Origin: an uncultured Bilophila sp.
GTDB taxonomy: Bacteria > Desulfobacterota > Desulfovibrionia > Desulfovibrionales > Desulfovibrionaceae
DNA length: 63,007 nt
Assembly: GCA_902373525.1 (NCBI GenBank)
Contig: CABKMN010000009.1
Span: 1-63,007, forward strand
Direction of reading: 5' to 3'
In this document: positions 34,801 through 43,470 of the stretch, in pieces
Numbering within the stretch: the first letter of the stretch is position 1
How the letters are laid out: the number at the start of each line of letters is the position of its first letter
The notes under the pieces: model-generated
Database searches by the model: none
Told to the model about the DNA's origin: nothing
Seen by the model: the letters and a program-made list of their open reading frames with translations, nothing else
Translations under genes and position numbers: made by a program

Positions 34801-35054
34801 GGAATCCTCGTTTGTTTTCAGACTATGGGGTGATGCGGAGGGATGCGGCGCCGGATTGACCGTGCGCGGCGGGATGCCCGTACGGAACGGGCGGCGGGCC
34901 GCCTCGGGATGCCCGTGCGGGACGCCAACTACGCTCAAACGCCTTTCATCGGGGAGGCTCCGTGCGGGTTCGGGTGCCGTCCTTGTCGCCGAGCGGCACG
35001 ATGCCTTCAAGGACGCTCGTGTCGACGCGGGGCCGTTGCCGCGGTTCTCCGGGG
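34801..35054. other. Short GC-rich gap with repeat cores
   Basis: The phrase GGGATGCCCGT occurs at 34871 and 34905, and a similar GCTCCGTGCGGGT lies about 50 bp further. These look like scattered copies of the intergenic cores. No gene. Confidence 0.35.
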
Positions 35055-35465
35055 CTACCGCTTCCAGTGGAACGTGAACACCTGTTCGATGTCCGGGTGC
35101 AGGCTCAAATGCACGGGGCAGGTGTGCGCGGCGCGCTCGATCATGATTTTCTGCTTGTCGGTATAGGGGCGGTCGGGCATGTCGAAGACGACTTCCAGCC
35201 TGCCGATGCGGCGGGGGTCCGCGCTCATGGTCTTGGTGACTTCGATGCGCGTCCCGGAGACGTCCACGTCGTGCCGCTTGCCGTAGATGCCGATGATGGT
35301 CATGGCGCAGGAAGCAAGGGCCGTCGCGCAGAGATCGGTGGGGGAAAAGCCCTCTCCCTTGCCGTTGTTGTCCACGGGCGCGTCGGTGACGAGGCGCGCG
35401 CCGCTGGCGACGTGGGTGGACTCCACCCGCAGGTCGCCGAGATAGGTTCCGGTGATGGTGGGCAT
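35055..35465 (-). CDS. OsmC/Ohr family protein
   Basis: This 136-residue OsmC-like protein contains GKGEGFSPTDLCATALASCAMTIIGIYGK, with the conserved Cys in ASCAMT, and a second Cys near the C-terminus in AAHTCPVHLSLHPD. The Cys pair is the peroxidatic and resolving pair of the family, which reduces organic hydroperoxides or acts on sulfur-containing substrates. The Arg/Glu motif is less clear. The ATG at 35465 has AAGGAG 6-11 bases upstream. YhfA/OsmC-like proteins of this short type are common in anaerobes as oxidative defence. The substrate is not shown by sequence. Confidence 0.9.
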   Translation of the reverse strand: MPTITGTYLGDLRVESTHVASGARLVTDAPVDNNGKGEGFSPTDLCATALASCAMTIIGIYGKRHDVDVSGTRIEVTKTMSADPRRIGRLEVVFDMPDRPYTDKQKIMIERAAHTCPVHLSLHPDIEQVFTFHWKR

Positions 35466-35629
35466 ACGAACTCCTTTTGGGCGGACTGTACCGGAATCTT
35501 CGGCCCGCGCCTACCCCCGCCCTCGGGGGAAAGACGGGGAACCCGGTTGACACGGCTGGGGATTTGGCTCATGTTGTAAAACGGTATCCTTTTGAAATTC
35601 TTTTGAGAATAGACGGGCAGGGGAGAAGG

Positions 35630-36790
35630 ATGGGAACGCTTGGAAAGACGGACTGGTACGGTTCCGAAAAGAAGATTGTCCTTGCGGTCGCGCTGGCGAT
35701 CCTGGCGGCGTCCGTTTCCGTATTCGTGACCCTGTACTGGATGATGAACGGCGCGCTTCTGGAGGACATCCGGTCCCGGGCGCGCGTGGTGAACGACTAC
35801 GCCCAAAAGCATCTGGCGGAAGGCAGCTTCGTCCACATCAATGGCCCCGAGGACGTCAGGCGGGATTCCTATATGGAAATGCAGGCGACGCTGGACGACA
35901 TCCGGCAGATCGCCAACGTCCGCTACCTGTACACCGCCAAGAACAACGCCGAGGGCCGCCCGGTCTATCTGGTGGACGGCCTGCCGATGGGCTCGGAGGA
36001 TTTCCGCAATCCGGGCGATCTCATCGAGCCGGACATCCGGCCCATGCTGGACAGTTGCCTTTCGGGCCGGTTCATCGAGTCGGATCAGGTGCTGAACACG
36101 GAGTGGGGCGCGATTTTCCTCACCTGCACGCCCGTCTGCACCTACGGCGAGGCCGCGCCCGTCGGGGCCGTGGTCATGGAATTCAACGCGGACGTCGTGT
36201 ACGCGAGCAAGATCAGGGCGATGCTCTACAGCGGCGCGCTGGCGGCGGTCATCGTGACGGTCTGCACGCTGGTCACGATGGTGTGCCTGCGGCGGCTCGC
36301 CACGCCCTTCTACAAGAAGCTGGCCTATACCGACATGCTCACCGGCATCGGCAACCGCACCGCCTTCGAGCTGGAGCTTGGGGAACTGGAGCGGAAGCTC
36401 TCCCACAGGATCATCATCGTTCTGTACGACCTCAACCATATGAAGCGGATCAACGATACGTGGGGCCACGCGGCGGGCGACGCCTACCTGAAGCGCATGG
36501 CGCACCTGCTGATCCGTGAGGACCCGGTGCGGCGTGGGAACGCCTACCGCATCGGCGGGGACGAATTCGTCACCGTATTCGCGGACGAGGACCGGGAACG
36601 GCTGGAACGGGAGCTTGAACTGTTCCACATGGCCTGTACGCGCGTGGAGGTGAACGGGCAGCCGATCACCTTCGCCTACGGGGTGGCGGAGTACGATCCC
36701 TCGCTCGACGACGGCAGCCTGCACGCCACCCTGAGCCGCGCCGACGCCCTCATGTACCGTTCCAAGAAGGCCGGACGCGCGCCCTGTTGA
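35630..36790 (+). CDS. Membrane-anchored GGDEF diguanylate cyclase
   Basis: This protein of about 386 residues has TM1 at about 17-38 (VLAVALAILAASVSVFVTLYW) and TM2 at about 200-222 (SGALAAVIVTVCTLVTMVCL), enclosing an extracytoplasmic sensor of about 160 residues with ANVRYLYTAKNNAEGRPVYLVDG, a Cache-like pattern. The GGDEF domain has DMLTGIGNRTAF and intact YRIGGDEFV. It is probably an active cyclase, with no phosphodiesterase domain. The start at 35630 is placed just after GGGAGAAGG. The frame is open upstream to 35477 but without a ribosome site. Confidence 0.9.
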   Translation: MGTLGKTDWYGSEKKIVLAVALAILAASVSVFVTLYWMMNGALLEDIRSRARVVNDYAQKHLAEGSFVHINGPEDVRRDSYMEMQATLDDIRQIANVRYLYTAKNNAEGRPVYLVDGLPMGSEDFRNPGDLIEPDIRPMLDSCLSGRFIESDQVLNTEWGAIFLTCTPVCTYGEAAPVGAVVMEFNADVVYASKIRAMLYSGALAAVIVTVCTLVTMVCLRRLATPFYKKLAYTDMLTGIGNRTAFELELGELERKLSHRIIIVLYDLNHMKRINDTWGHAAGDAYLKRMAHLLIREDPVRRGNAYRIGGDEFVTVFADEDRERLERELELFHMACTRVEVNGQPITFAYGVAEYDPSLDDGSLHATLSRADALMYRSKKAGRAPC

Positions 36791-36821
36791 TCCCGCCCGT
36801 CGTGCTCCCGCCGCACCGATG

Positions 36822-36865
36822 ACGACGCCCCCGCCTTCCGGCATGCCGGACGACGGGGGCGTTTC
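36822..36865 (+). terminator. Terminator after GGDEF gene
   Basis: ACGCCCCCG (36825-36833) pairs with CGGGGGCGT (36854-36862), with an inner TCCGGC/GCCGGA pairing and a short T-run. Confidence 0.85.
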
Positions 36866-36898
36866 TATGGGAGGCTTCCGGGAGGAAGCCGGGAGAGG

Positions 36899-37099
36899 CT
36901 AGTGCTGTACGGAGGTTTCCGGTTCCTTGAGCATGTCGAGCATCCCGTAGCGGAACTGGGTCACGGCGGACGCACATTCGAGGTCGTGGGCGTGGCTGTT
37001 CTGTTCGGCCCCCGCCTTGAAACCTTCACGATAGGCGCTGGTCATCAGATGAATGAAAATGTCAAGATCGAGCACAATGGGCTGTTTTTTCTCTTTCAT
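36899..37099 (-). CDS. Small hypothetical protein
   Basis: From the ATG at 37099 (AGGA 8-11 bases upstream) the product is 66 residues: MKEKKQPIVLDLDIFIHLMT, then SAYREGFKAGAEQNSHAHD and a Glu-rich end. The frame opens further upstream at 37159, but the nearer ribosome site favours 37099. There is no known domain. The SAYREGFKAG piece recalls helical segments of small cytosolic proteins in related bacteria. It may be a free-standing regulator or a structural peptide; nothing nearby suggests a role. Confidence 0.6.
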   Translation of the reverse strand: MKEKKQPIVLDLDIFIHLMTSAYREGFKAGAEQNSHAHDLECASAVTQFRYGMLDMLKEPETSVQH

Positions 37100-37309
37100 T
37101 GGTGTGTCCTGTGTATGTGGGTTGCACCATACAATAAACCCGCTGGCGCGACCGTCCATTATATTCGGAAATGATTCTTATTGAACGCGGTTTTCAGAAG
37201 ATGATTGTAACGCATCTCAGCGCTCCAAAAGGTTTTTTCTTGCGGTTTGCGCGGTTCCGGGTGAAACGGCCCGTCCCGGCTCCGGAACGCGCCGGTCGGA
37301 CAGCGGGCA

Positions 37310-37690
37310 GGGGAGGGACCTGCGGGCGGCTCCGGCGTCGCGCCGGCGAGCGAGCCGAAATGTCTATGGTCGAGGCGCTGCGGCGCGCGGGACCGCCTCA
37401 GCGAAGTCGACGCCAAGATCGACTCCCAACGAGGCGCTGCGGGCGCGCGGGACCTCCACGCGACTGCGGGGTTCGGCGGGGTTTTCAACAGTCGAGGCGT
37501 CGCACGCGGGGGACCGCCGCTTCCCCTTCTTCGTGCCGTATCCATAGGGGAGTCGAGGCGTCGCACGGGACCGTCCCCGCCCCTGCGTTTGGCCTGCCGG
37601 CGGTTGAACGTCGTGCGGGCGCGTGGGGGACCGCTCGAACCTCTTAGGGCGAACCGGACGGAGAAAGGCGTCGCGGAGGGACCCGCGTTT
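37310..37690. repeat. Degenerate CRISPR-like array D: six cores at about 60 bp
   Basis: Cores starting GTCGAGGCG or a variant lie at 37369, 37429, 37491, 37552, 37608 and about 37662, with steps of 60, 62, 61, 56 and 54 bp. A well-kept pair is 37369-37397 and 37429-37457, sharing GAGGCGCTGCGG and GCGCGCGGGACC. Another is 37491-37518 and 37552-37576, sharing GTCGAGGCGTCGCACG. Intervals share no sequence. The 37160-37714 gap holds no gene. Confidence 0.5.
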
Positions 37691-37714
37691 CCAGCGGGGG
37701 CCTTCGGCGCGCCG

Positions 37715-38410
37715 CTACATCGGGGATTTGATGCCCGCCCGCATGAGCCACCAGTTCATGGGGTAGGCGGTCAGGAAGCCGCAGAACATGCTGATCTGCA
37801 TCATGAACCAGAACAGGGGGCGGTCCGGGGGCAGGGGCCCGAACAGCAGGAACGCGGAAACCGCCATCCAGCCGTACATCCCCACCTGCCACGCGGTGAG
37901 GGACAGGAAGTCCACCTTGAAGGCCCGGAACCAGAGCGGGAGACCGCGTTTCCGGCTCATGGCGGCCAGCCCGGCATACTGGAAAAAGACGCCGATGAGC
38001 AGCGCGAGCACGTAGTCGAGCGCCCACTCGCCGTACATCAGGCTGCCGAACAGCGCGAACGGGGCCAGCCCGAAGAGGAACGGGCCGATCACGTCCGCAA
38101 GCGTGCAGCCCGCGCCGCAATGCAGGGTTCCGGTCATCACGCTTACCCAGTCCGGGCGGCGGGAGGCGGTCATGTCCATGCCGGGCATGCCGCCGTGGGC
38201 GCGGCGCCTGTCGTCATGGCCCCTGGTTGCGGTTTCGTAGGCCCAGATGCCGACGGGACCGGCCCAGAGCGTGATGATGGGCCAGACCAGCAGCATGATG
38301 CGCATCATCGGGGCGGGCCGCTGGCGTTGCCGGAACAGGATGTACAGACAGCACAGCAGACACAGGGCCATGTACAGCTCGGCGGTGAGGGAAAGGGTTG
38401 TCGATTCCAC
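37715..38410 (-). CDS. DUF4396 membrane protein
   Basis: This integral membrane protein has about 231 residues and five or more hydrophobic helices. Family-typical features are the N-terminal LCLLCCLYILF helix, the soluble stretch PGMDMTASRRPDW, the segment TGTLHCGAGCTLADVIGPF, and the C-terminal FWFMMQISMFCGFLTAYPMNWWLMRAGIK. The conserved HCGAGC resembles a metal-binding site, so a role in copper or other metal handling is possible; this is family-level inference only. The start is the GTG at 38410 with GGAGG 9-13 bases upstream. The frame continues to 38485, without a good start. Confidence 0.85.
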   Translation of the reverse strand: MESTTLSLTAELYMALCLLCCLYILFRQRQRPAPMMRIMLLVWPIITLWAGPVGIWAYETATRGHDDRRRAHGGMPGMDMTASRRPDWVSVMTGTLHCGAGCTLADVIGPFLFGLAPFALFGSLMYGEWALDYVLALLIGVFFQYAGLAAMSRKRGLPLWFRAFKVDFLSLTAWQVGMYGWMAVSAFLLFGPLPPDRPLFWFMMQISMFCGFLTAYPMNWWLMRAGIKSPM

Positions 38411-38896
38411 GGTTCCGTTCCTCCGAAAAAAGATTGCCGCAAGGGGAGAGGGTCCACGATAGGGGAGAAACGTCCGTCCGTTCAATGAGTTGTTGCGTGA
38501 GATCGCCTGATTGCCGGGGGAGGGCGTCCGGGTTCCGGCCCTGCCCGGAAAAAGAATGTGAAAAAAATGCCTAACAAAAGGAACGTGTTAGAACGCCGGG
38601 GCGCGGAAACGGATAGGACGGTAACGCGAAGAAAGACGCCATCTTACTGATATATATGAACTTGAAACGGTTCGGCGGGACGCGCCGTTTTTCGGGAATC
38701 TGTTGCCTTATGAGAAAATATAGATTATTCTTTATCCATCTGTTTATAAAATGGAATGATTTCCTCATGTTGGGGCCCCTTTGCTTTGTGCAGCGTGGCG
38801 CGAGAGGTCGGATATGCAGCAACGCCTTTGCCTTCCGTACCGTTTTTCTCTTGATCGGGACGAAATCCTGCGTTCCGTCTGCGCCCTTGCCCTGAC

Positions 38897-38915
38897 CTTC
38901 TCTCTCTCTCTCTCT
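38897..38915. repeat. TC dinucleotide tract 3 (9.5 units)
   Basis: This is a 19-base TC repeat, the third tract of this kind in the window, lying 406 bp before the amidohydrolase start. It is not in a supported gene. Length change here could alter spacing in a long leader or promoter region. Confidence 0.9.
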
Positions 38916-39004
38916 CTTAGCCTGATCGGGGCACTTCCGGGTCGCGCCTCGTGCGTGTGCCGCATACGGAAGAGCCGCCCCCGTTTTCCCACCGTGGATA
39001 AGTC

Positions 39005-39039
39005 GATCGGTACACCCGTGCGCGTGGCCGATCTTTTTT
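39005..39039 (+). terminator. Terminator-like hairpin 1 upstream of amidohydrolase
   Basis: GATCGG (39005-39010) pairs with CCGATC (39028-39033), followed by six T. It lies in the tandem-repeat leader region and could be a remnant terminator or an attenuator. Confidence 0.6.
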
Positions 39040-39184
39040 CTTGCCCGGGGCGCGAAGCCCTGCGTTCGGCCTTCGTCCTGATCGCGCTTCTCTTTTCCGC
39101 AAATCCGCTTTCGACATGTACGGGACGCGCCCTGCGCGCGCCCGGCTCCATACGGAACATCCCGCTTCCCTACCTTACCGGAGA

Positions 39185-39221
39185 GGATCGGCCCGCCCGC
39201 GCGCGTGGCCGGTCCTTTTTG
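39185..39221 (+). terminator. Terminator-like hairpin 2 upstream of amidohydrolase
   Basis: GGATCGGCC (39185-39193) pairs with GGCCGGTCC (39207-39215), then five T. It is the second copy of the structure at 39005-39039, about 100 bp before the amidohydrolase start. A third small hairpin, GGAGCGAAACGCTCC, follows at 39229-39243. Confidence 0.7.
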
Positions 39222-39321
39222 TTTTCAGGAGCGAAACGCTCCCGCTCGTCCGGGCCCGACGTTTGCGGATTACGGCGTTTTGGAAACAGAACACCAATAA
39301 CTCTGAGGAGAAGAGGAGCTT

Positions 39322-42216
39322 ATGAGAATCCGTGCAAAGAAGCATGTGCTGTCTTTTGCGGCGGTGATGGCGCTCGTTCTCGGCGGCGGCATGCAACTGT
39401 ACGCCGTGGACAAGAAGGCCGACACCGTTTACCACAACGGCAACATTTATCCCATTACGGAAACGCAGGAAGAGGCCAAGGCCAACAACGCGAAGAAAGC
39501 GGAAGTCGTCGCGACGCTCAACGGAAAGATCATCTTCGTCGGTTCGAAGGCCGACGCCCGGAGCCGGGGCTTTTTTGACGAGTCCAAGGTCGGGAAGATC
39601 GTCGATCTGCGCGGAAAGACCATGCTGCCGGGCTTCGTGGACGGCCACGGGCACTTCCCCGGACAGGGCACATGCGACCTGTTCCAGGTGAACCTGAACA
39701 GCTATCCGCTGGGCCAGATGACCTGCATCAATGACTATGTGACGGCTCTTCAGAAGCAGTCGGAACTTCTCGGGGACAAGGACAAGCTCATCGTGGGCTA
39801 CGGCTACGATGATACGCTGATCACCGAAATGCGGCACCCCACGCGTCAGGAGCTTGACCGCATCCCCAACCCCGTCATCATCTCCCATATTTCCGGCCAC
39901 ATGGTCGTCGCCAACACGCGCGCCCTCAAGGAGCGGGGCGTCAAGGGCGACATCGTGACCAATCAGGAGCTGTGGAAGACCCCCGGCGTGGTGATGGGTT
40001 CCGACGGTACGCCCACCGGGCTTCTCCGTGAAATGGCAGCCATGAGCCTCATCGACAGAACCACCAGCGACGACGCGAAAAAGGCCGTCAGCCGCGCCAA
40101 TCAGGTCTATGCGGCCGCCGGCGTGACCACCTCCGACGGCGGGACGAGCATGATCTACGCCGACTTGCCCAAGTTCCAGCGGGCTCTGCTTCGTAACGAA
40201 CTTGACGTCCGCGTGGTGTTTCATCCCATTGGTTTCTTGAGTTCTCGCAAGGAATCCGGCACGATAAACCGTTCGGCGATGGGCTGGTCGGGCGAGGACT
40301 ACCTCGATGGTTCCAATGCCGTCAAGATCGGTCAGGACATCACGGGCACCCACGTTTCCGTGCAGGGCGTTCCTCTTGAAAGCATAGAAGATGTTCCTAC
40401 CATTAACAGCAAGTATTCCGACATCGCCGCACGGGTCGGCTCGCTGGCTGGCAAGAACAAGGTCTTCCTCGGCGCGTGGAAGCTCATGTGCGACGGTTCG
40501 CCGCAGGGCTACACCGGCTGGATGAAGTATCCCGGCTACTACACGCTGGGCGACTTTGAAAAGGCCGAAGAGGAACGCGGCGGCGAGTTCAGCACCACCA
40601 ACTACTACAGCGGACGCTATGTGGGCGGCAACGAACTGCTGAACACCACGCCCGAAGACATTCCCAAGGCCATCGAAATCTACCACGCCTACGGTCAGAG
40701 CACGGAAATGCACCTGAACGGCAATGCTTCCGGCGAAGCCTGGATTGCGGGCATGGAAGAAGTCATCGCCAAGGATAAGTACGCGGACAAGGAAGACACC
40801 CGCCACACCGTCATCCACGCCCAGTTCCTTGAACGTCAGCAGATTCAGCGTCAGATGGGTCTGTACGACCAGCTCAACGACAAGGCGCAGAACGACAGGA
40901 TGTACGTCGAGCTGAAGGGCACGATGGAAAGCGGCGTTCCCAGCATGAACTTCGTGAAGGACGTGGAAGGCACCACCAAGGACATCAACGTTCTTGCGGA
41001 GCGCATGAAGAAGCAGAACATCTTCAACTCCTACTTCGTCACCCACACCTATTACTACGGCGACCGCCACAAGAACATTTTCTTCGGCCCCGGTCGCGCC
41101 AATCAGATGAGCCCCGCCCACTACAGCGTGGACTACGGGCAGAAGTACAGCTTCCACAACGACACCAGCGTCACGCCGATTGATCCGCTGCTGAACATCG
41201 CCGCAGGCACGACCCGCGTCAGCGCCACCTCCAAGATGTGGCCCGGCGGGACGGTCCTTTCCGGCAGCAGCAAGGATTTGAGCGCTACGGTCGACTACGA
41301 GGCCCGCAAGGACACCGGCGTCACCCAGACCTACTGGGACTATGACCAGCGTCTCAACGTCCTTCAGTCCGTTCAGGCCGTGACCTCCATGCCTGCGTGG
41401 CAGAACAAGCTCGACGACCGGATCGGCTCCATCAAGGAAGGCCTCTTCGCCGACTTCACCATCCTTGACGAAGACCCCTTCGTGGTCGCCCAGAACGATC
41501 CCGTCAAGATCGCCGACATTCGCGTCACCACGACCGTCGTGGACGACAAGCCGATCCACGGCTTCCTGCCCGACGCCGACTACTTCATGGACAAGCCCAT
41601 GGCCAGCTATGTGCAGCCCAATGAGCAGGTCGTGGTCACGGTGACCGATTACGCGCGCATCGGCAACGAACAGGCCGAAAAGGACTACGTCGTTCCCGTG
41701 AAGGACGCCAAGCGTCTCGGCACCTATAGCTTCAACGCCACCGTCGAATCCGGCGACACCGCCGTATTCCAGACGAGCTTCCTCGGCAACGGCGGCACCG
41801 TCGAGAGCATGCGGCTGTTCAAGCTGGTCAGCGCCACCGAGTCCAAGGCCTACAACTACTCAGAACAGCGTGAAATGACCGCCGGTAACTGGTGGATCGC
41901 TCCGCTCACCGATCCCACGCATCCGCTGGCGCCCTCCGCTACGTTGAACGCCAACGAAACCTACATCGCCTTCTTCGTCATCACCGACAACGGCGAATAC
42001 GATTCCAACGCCGAAACCGGAAAGATCGCCGATCCGGTCACTCTCATGACCTCCGGCGAACTCCCGGACAACGGCGGCTCCGTCGCCAACGACGACGGCG
42101 GGAGCAGCAGCGGCTGCACCGTGGGCGGCGCGCCTTCCTATGACCTGCTGGTCCTGTTCCTCGGCCTCTCCGCCGTGGCGGCCATCCGGGTGCTCCGCAG
42201 GAAGGATTCCGAGTAA
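39322..42216 (+). CDS. Secreted YtcJ-type amidohydrolase with Synergist-CTERM-like tail
   Basis: This 964-residue exported protein has a signal peptide (about 1-28, HVLSFAAVMALVLGGGMQLYA). An amidohydrolase domain of the YtcJ group (COG1574-like, about 35-760) carries the metal-binding HxH in VDGHGHFPG, the substrate-region HISGHMVVA, TEMHLNGNA and the terminal IGSIKEGLFADFTILDEDP. A beta-rich domain follows (about 770-925). The C-terminus is a Gly/Ser-rich linker with SSSGCTVGG, a hydrophobic helix (DLLVLFLGLSAVAAI) and RVLRRK, the tripartite form of sorting tails such as Synergist-CTERM. The Cys in SSSGCT probably marks the processing or anchoring site. AGGAG lies 6-10 bases upstream of the ATG. 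Codon use suggests high expression. The substrate is unknown. Confidence 0.88.
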   Translation: MRIRAKKHVLSFAAVMALVLGGGMQLYAVDKKADTVYHNGNIYPITETQEEAKANNAKKAEVVATLNGKIIFVGSKADARSRGFFDESKVGKIVDLRGKTMLPGFVDGHGHFPGQGTCDLFQVNLNSYPLGQMTCINDYVTALQKQSELLGDKDKLIVGYGYDDTLITEMRHPTRQELDRIPNPVIISHISGHMVVANTRALKERGVKGDIVTNQELWKTPGVVMGSDGTPTGLLREMAAMSLIDRTTSDDAKKAVSRANQVYAAAGVTTSDGGTSMIYADLPKFQRALLRNELDVRVVFHPIGFLSSRKESGTINRSAMGWSGEDYLDGSNAVKIGQDITGTHVSVQGVPLESIEDVPTINSKYSDIAARVGSLAGKNKVFLGAWKLMCDGSPQGYTGWMKYPGYYTLGDFEKAEEERGGEFSTTNYYSGRYVGGNELLNTTPEDIPKAIEIYHAYGQSTEMHLNGNASGEAWIAGMEEVIAKDKYADKEDTRHTVIHAQFLERQQIQRQMGLYDQLNDKAQNDRMYVELKGTMESGVPSMNFVKDVEGTTKDINVLAERMKKQNIFNSYFVTHTYYYGDRHKNIFFGPGRANQMSPAHYSVDYGQKYSFHNDTSVTPIDPLLNIAAGTTRVSATSKMWPGGTVLSGSSKDLSATVDYEARKDTGVTQTYWDYDQRLNVLQSVQAVTSMPAWQNKLDDRIGSIKEGLFADFTILDEDPFVVAQNDPVKIADIRVTTTVVDDKPIHGFLPDADYFMDKPMASYVQPNEQVVVTVTDYARIGNEQAEKDYVVPVKDAKRLGTYSFNATVESGDTAVFQTSFLGNGGTVESMRLFKLVSATESKAYNYSEQREMTAGNWWIAPLTDPTHPLAPSATLNANETYIAFFVITDNGEYDSNAETGKIADPVTLMTSGELPDNGGSVANDDGGSSSGCTVGGAPSYDLLVLFLGLSAVAAIRVLRRKDSE

Positions 42217-42274
42217 GACCTGACACGGATACGGGCCGGTTGCTCGCTCCTCCTCGGTCCGTATCCTGAACGGT

Positions 42275-42307
42275 GTCCCCCTCTCCTACAGGGAGGGGGG
42301 ACTTTTG
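42275..42307 (+). terminator. Terminator after amidohydrolase
   Basis: GTCCCCCTCTCC (42275-42286) pairs with GGGAGGGGGGAC (42291-42302), followed by TTTT, 58 bp after the stop. Confidence 0.9.
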
Positions 42308-42638
42308 CGTCCGGGCGGGCGTTGCGGCTGGGATGCGGATGCTCTCCCGAGCTCGCGGACGCGCGGGAACGCGAGCTTCAAGGAAGAAACCAGCGAGCGC
42401 AACCCGGACTCGCGGATGCGGGAACGCGGCCTGTGCCGGGTCCGGCCTCGCGGCGGTGCGGAATGCGCCCCGCAGGACGGGCTTCCGAGGCGGAAACCCG
42501 ACGGCGGGCCGTGAGGATGTCGCGCGTCCTCCTTGAAATATGGCGCGGGTTCCCGTATCCTTGTCCGAATTCGCACGGATTGTGCGGCCAACGTTTTCCG
42601 CTGCCGTCCGCAGCGCCGTGCGCAGGAGAATGGAACAT
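42308..42638. other. Leader region of eutS with two repeat cores
   Basis: Cores of the type CTCGCGGAYGCG...GGGAACGCG occur at 42352 and 42409, 57 bp apart, resembling the other periodic arrays. A long frame entering eutS has no ribosome site and is ignored. Confidence 0.4.
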
Positions 42639-42974
42639 ATGGAAAAAGCACGCATCATTCAGGAACTTGTACCGGGGAAACAGGTGACGATTGCTCATCT
42701 GATCGCCCACCCCGACGAGGACCTTGCCAAGAAAATGGGGGTTCCCGGCGCCGAGGCCGTGGGAATCCTGACCCTGAGCCCCCGCGAAGCGGCCATGATC
42801 GCGGGCGATTTCGCCACCAAGGCCGCCAATGTGCAGATCGGCTTCGTGGACCGGTTTACCGGCGCGCTCGTCATTCAGGGGTCCGTCGCCAGCGTTGAGG
42901 AAGCCCTGCGCTACACCGTCCAGTCCCTCCACAACGTGCTCGGCTTTGCCGCATGCGAAACGACCAAGAGCTGA
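42639..42974 (+). CDS. eutS: EutS/PduU-type microcompartment shell protein
   Basis: This 111-residue BMC-domain protein is clearly of the EutS/PduU type. It starts MEKARIIQELVPGKQVTIAHLIAHP, continues with LAKKMGVPGAEAVGILTLSP, REAAMIAGDFATKAA and VQIGFVDRFTGALVIQGSVASVEEAL, and ends in ETTKS. Such proteins form bent hexamers that tile the shell of ethanolamine or other metabolosomes. The ATG at 42639 has AGGAG 10 bases upstream; an ATG at 42630 is a lesser option. It is translationally close to eutP (4 bp). No other shell or enzyme genes of a microcompartment are in the window, so the cargo must be encoded elsewhere. Confidence 0.97.
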   Translation: MEKARIIQELVPGKQVTIAHLIAHPDEDLAKKMGVPGAEAVGILTLSPREAAMIAGDFATKAANVQIGFVDRFTGALVIQGSVASVEEALRYTVQSLHNVLGFAACETTKS

Positions 42975-42978
42975 GCCG

Positions 42979-43419
42979 ATGAAACGTTACGTCCTTCTCG
43001 GCACGGTCGGCGCGGGCAAAAGCACGCTCTACGCGGCGCTGCACGGGATCGCCTGCGACGAGGCCAACAAGACGCAGGCCATGCAGTATGATCTGGACGG
43101 CGGCGTAGATACGCCCGGCGAATTTTTCTGTCATCCGATGTACTATCCCGCGCTGCTCAGCGCCACGGTGGACACGGACGTCCTGATCTACGTGCATCCC
43201 GCCAACGATCCGATGTGCCGCCTGCCCGCCGGGTTCCTCGACATCTACGCCCAGCGGGAAGTCATCTGCGCCATCACCAAGGTGGACCTGCCCGACGCCG
43301 ATTTCGAGGGCACCAAGGCCATGCTCATGGAGCACGGCATTTCCGGCCCGTTCTTCCCCATCGGCAAGGACCGCCCCGATCTGCTGCAGGCGCTGGTGGA
43401 CCGTCTTCAGGAAGTCTGA
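42979..43419 (+). CDS. eutP: EutP/PduV-type small GTPase-like protein
   Basis: This 146-residue protein has a P-loop (GTVGAGKSTL at 8-17) and the guanine specificity motif TKVD at about 99-102. A DLDGGVDTPGEFF stretch stands in the switch region, as in the EutP/PduV family. EutP has been assigned acetate kinase activity in Salmonella and PduV a role in moving microcompartments, so either role is possible. It starts 4 bp after eutS and ends in a terminator. As with eutS, no enzymatic partner is encoded nearby. Confidence 0.93.
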   Translation: MKRYVLLGTVGAGKSTLYAALHGIACDEANKTQAMQYDLDGGVDTPGEFFCHPMYYPALLSATVDTDVLIYVHPANDPMCRLPAGFLDIYAQREVICAITKVDLPDADFEGTKAMLMEHGISGPFFPIGKDRPDLLQALVDRLQEV

Positions 43420-43442
43420 ATCCCGCTTCCGCCGTTTTTCGG

Positions 43443-43470
43443 GAGCCGCTCCGGATGGGGCGGCTCTTTT
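43443..43470 (+). terminator. Terminator after eutP
   Basis: GAGCCGC (43443-43449) pairs with GCGGCTC (43460-43466), followed by TTTT, 23 bp after the stop. Confidence 0.88.

Larger units (their letters stand above)
38837..39250. repeat. Three imperfect tandem repeats of about 185 bp upstream of amidohydrolase
   Basis: Segments beginning with a T-run followed by a GAAnnCCTGCGTTC-type phrase (38843, 39034) and a more diverged third copy at 39216 are about 190 and 180 bp apart. The GGGTCGCGCCTCGTG...CATACGGAAGA stretch at 38939 also matches GGGACGCGCCCTGCG...CATACGGAACA at 39121. They lie in the 38411-39321 gap, which has no supported gene. Confidence 0.65.

Noticed and set aside
38781..39578. 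Frame through the TC tract entering the amidohydrolase
   Set aside because: It overlaps the amidohydrolase start in another frame and has no recognisable domain; the tract gives an artefactual SLSLSL stretch.
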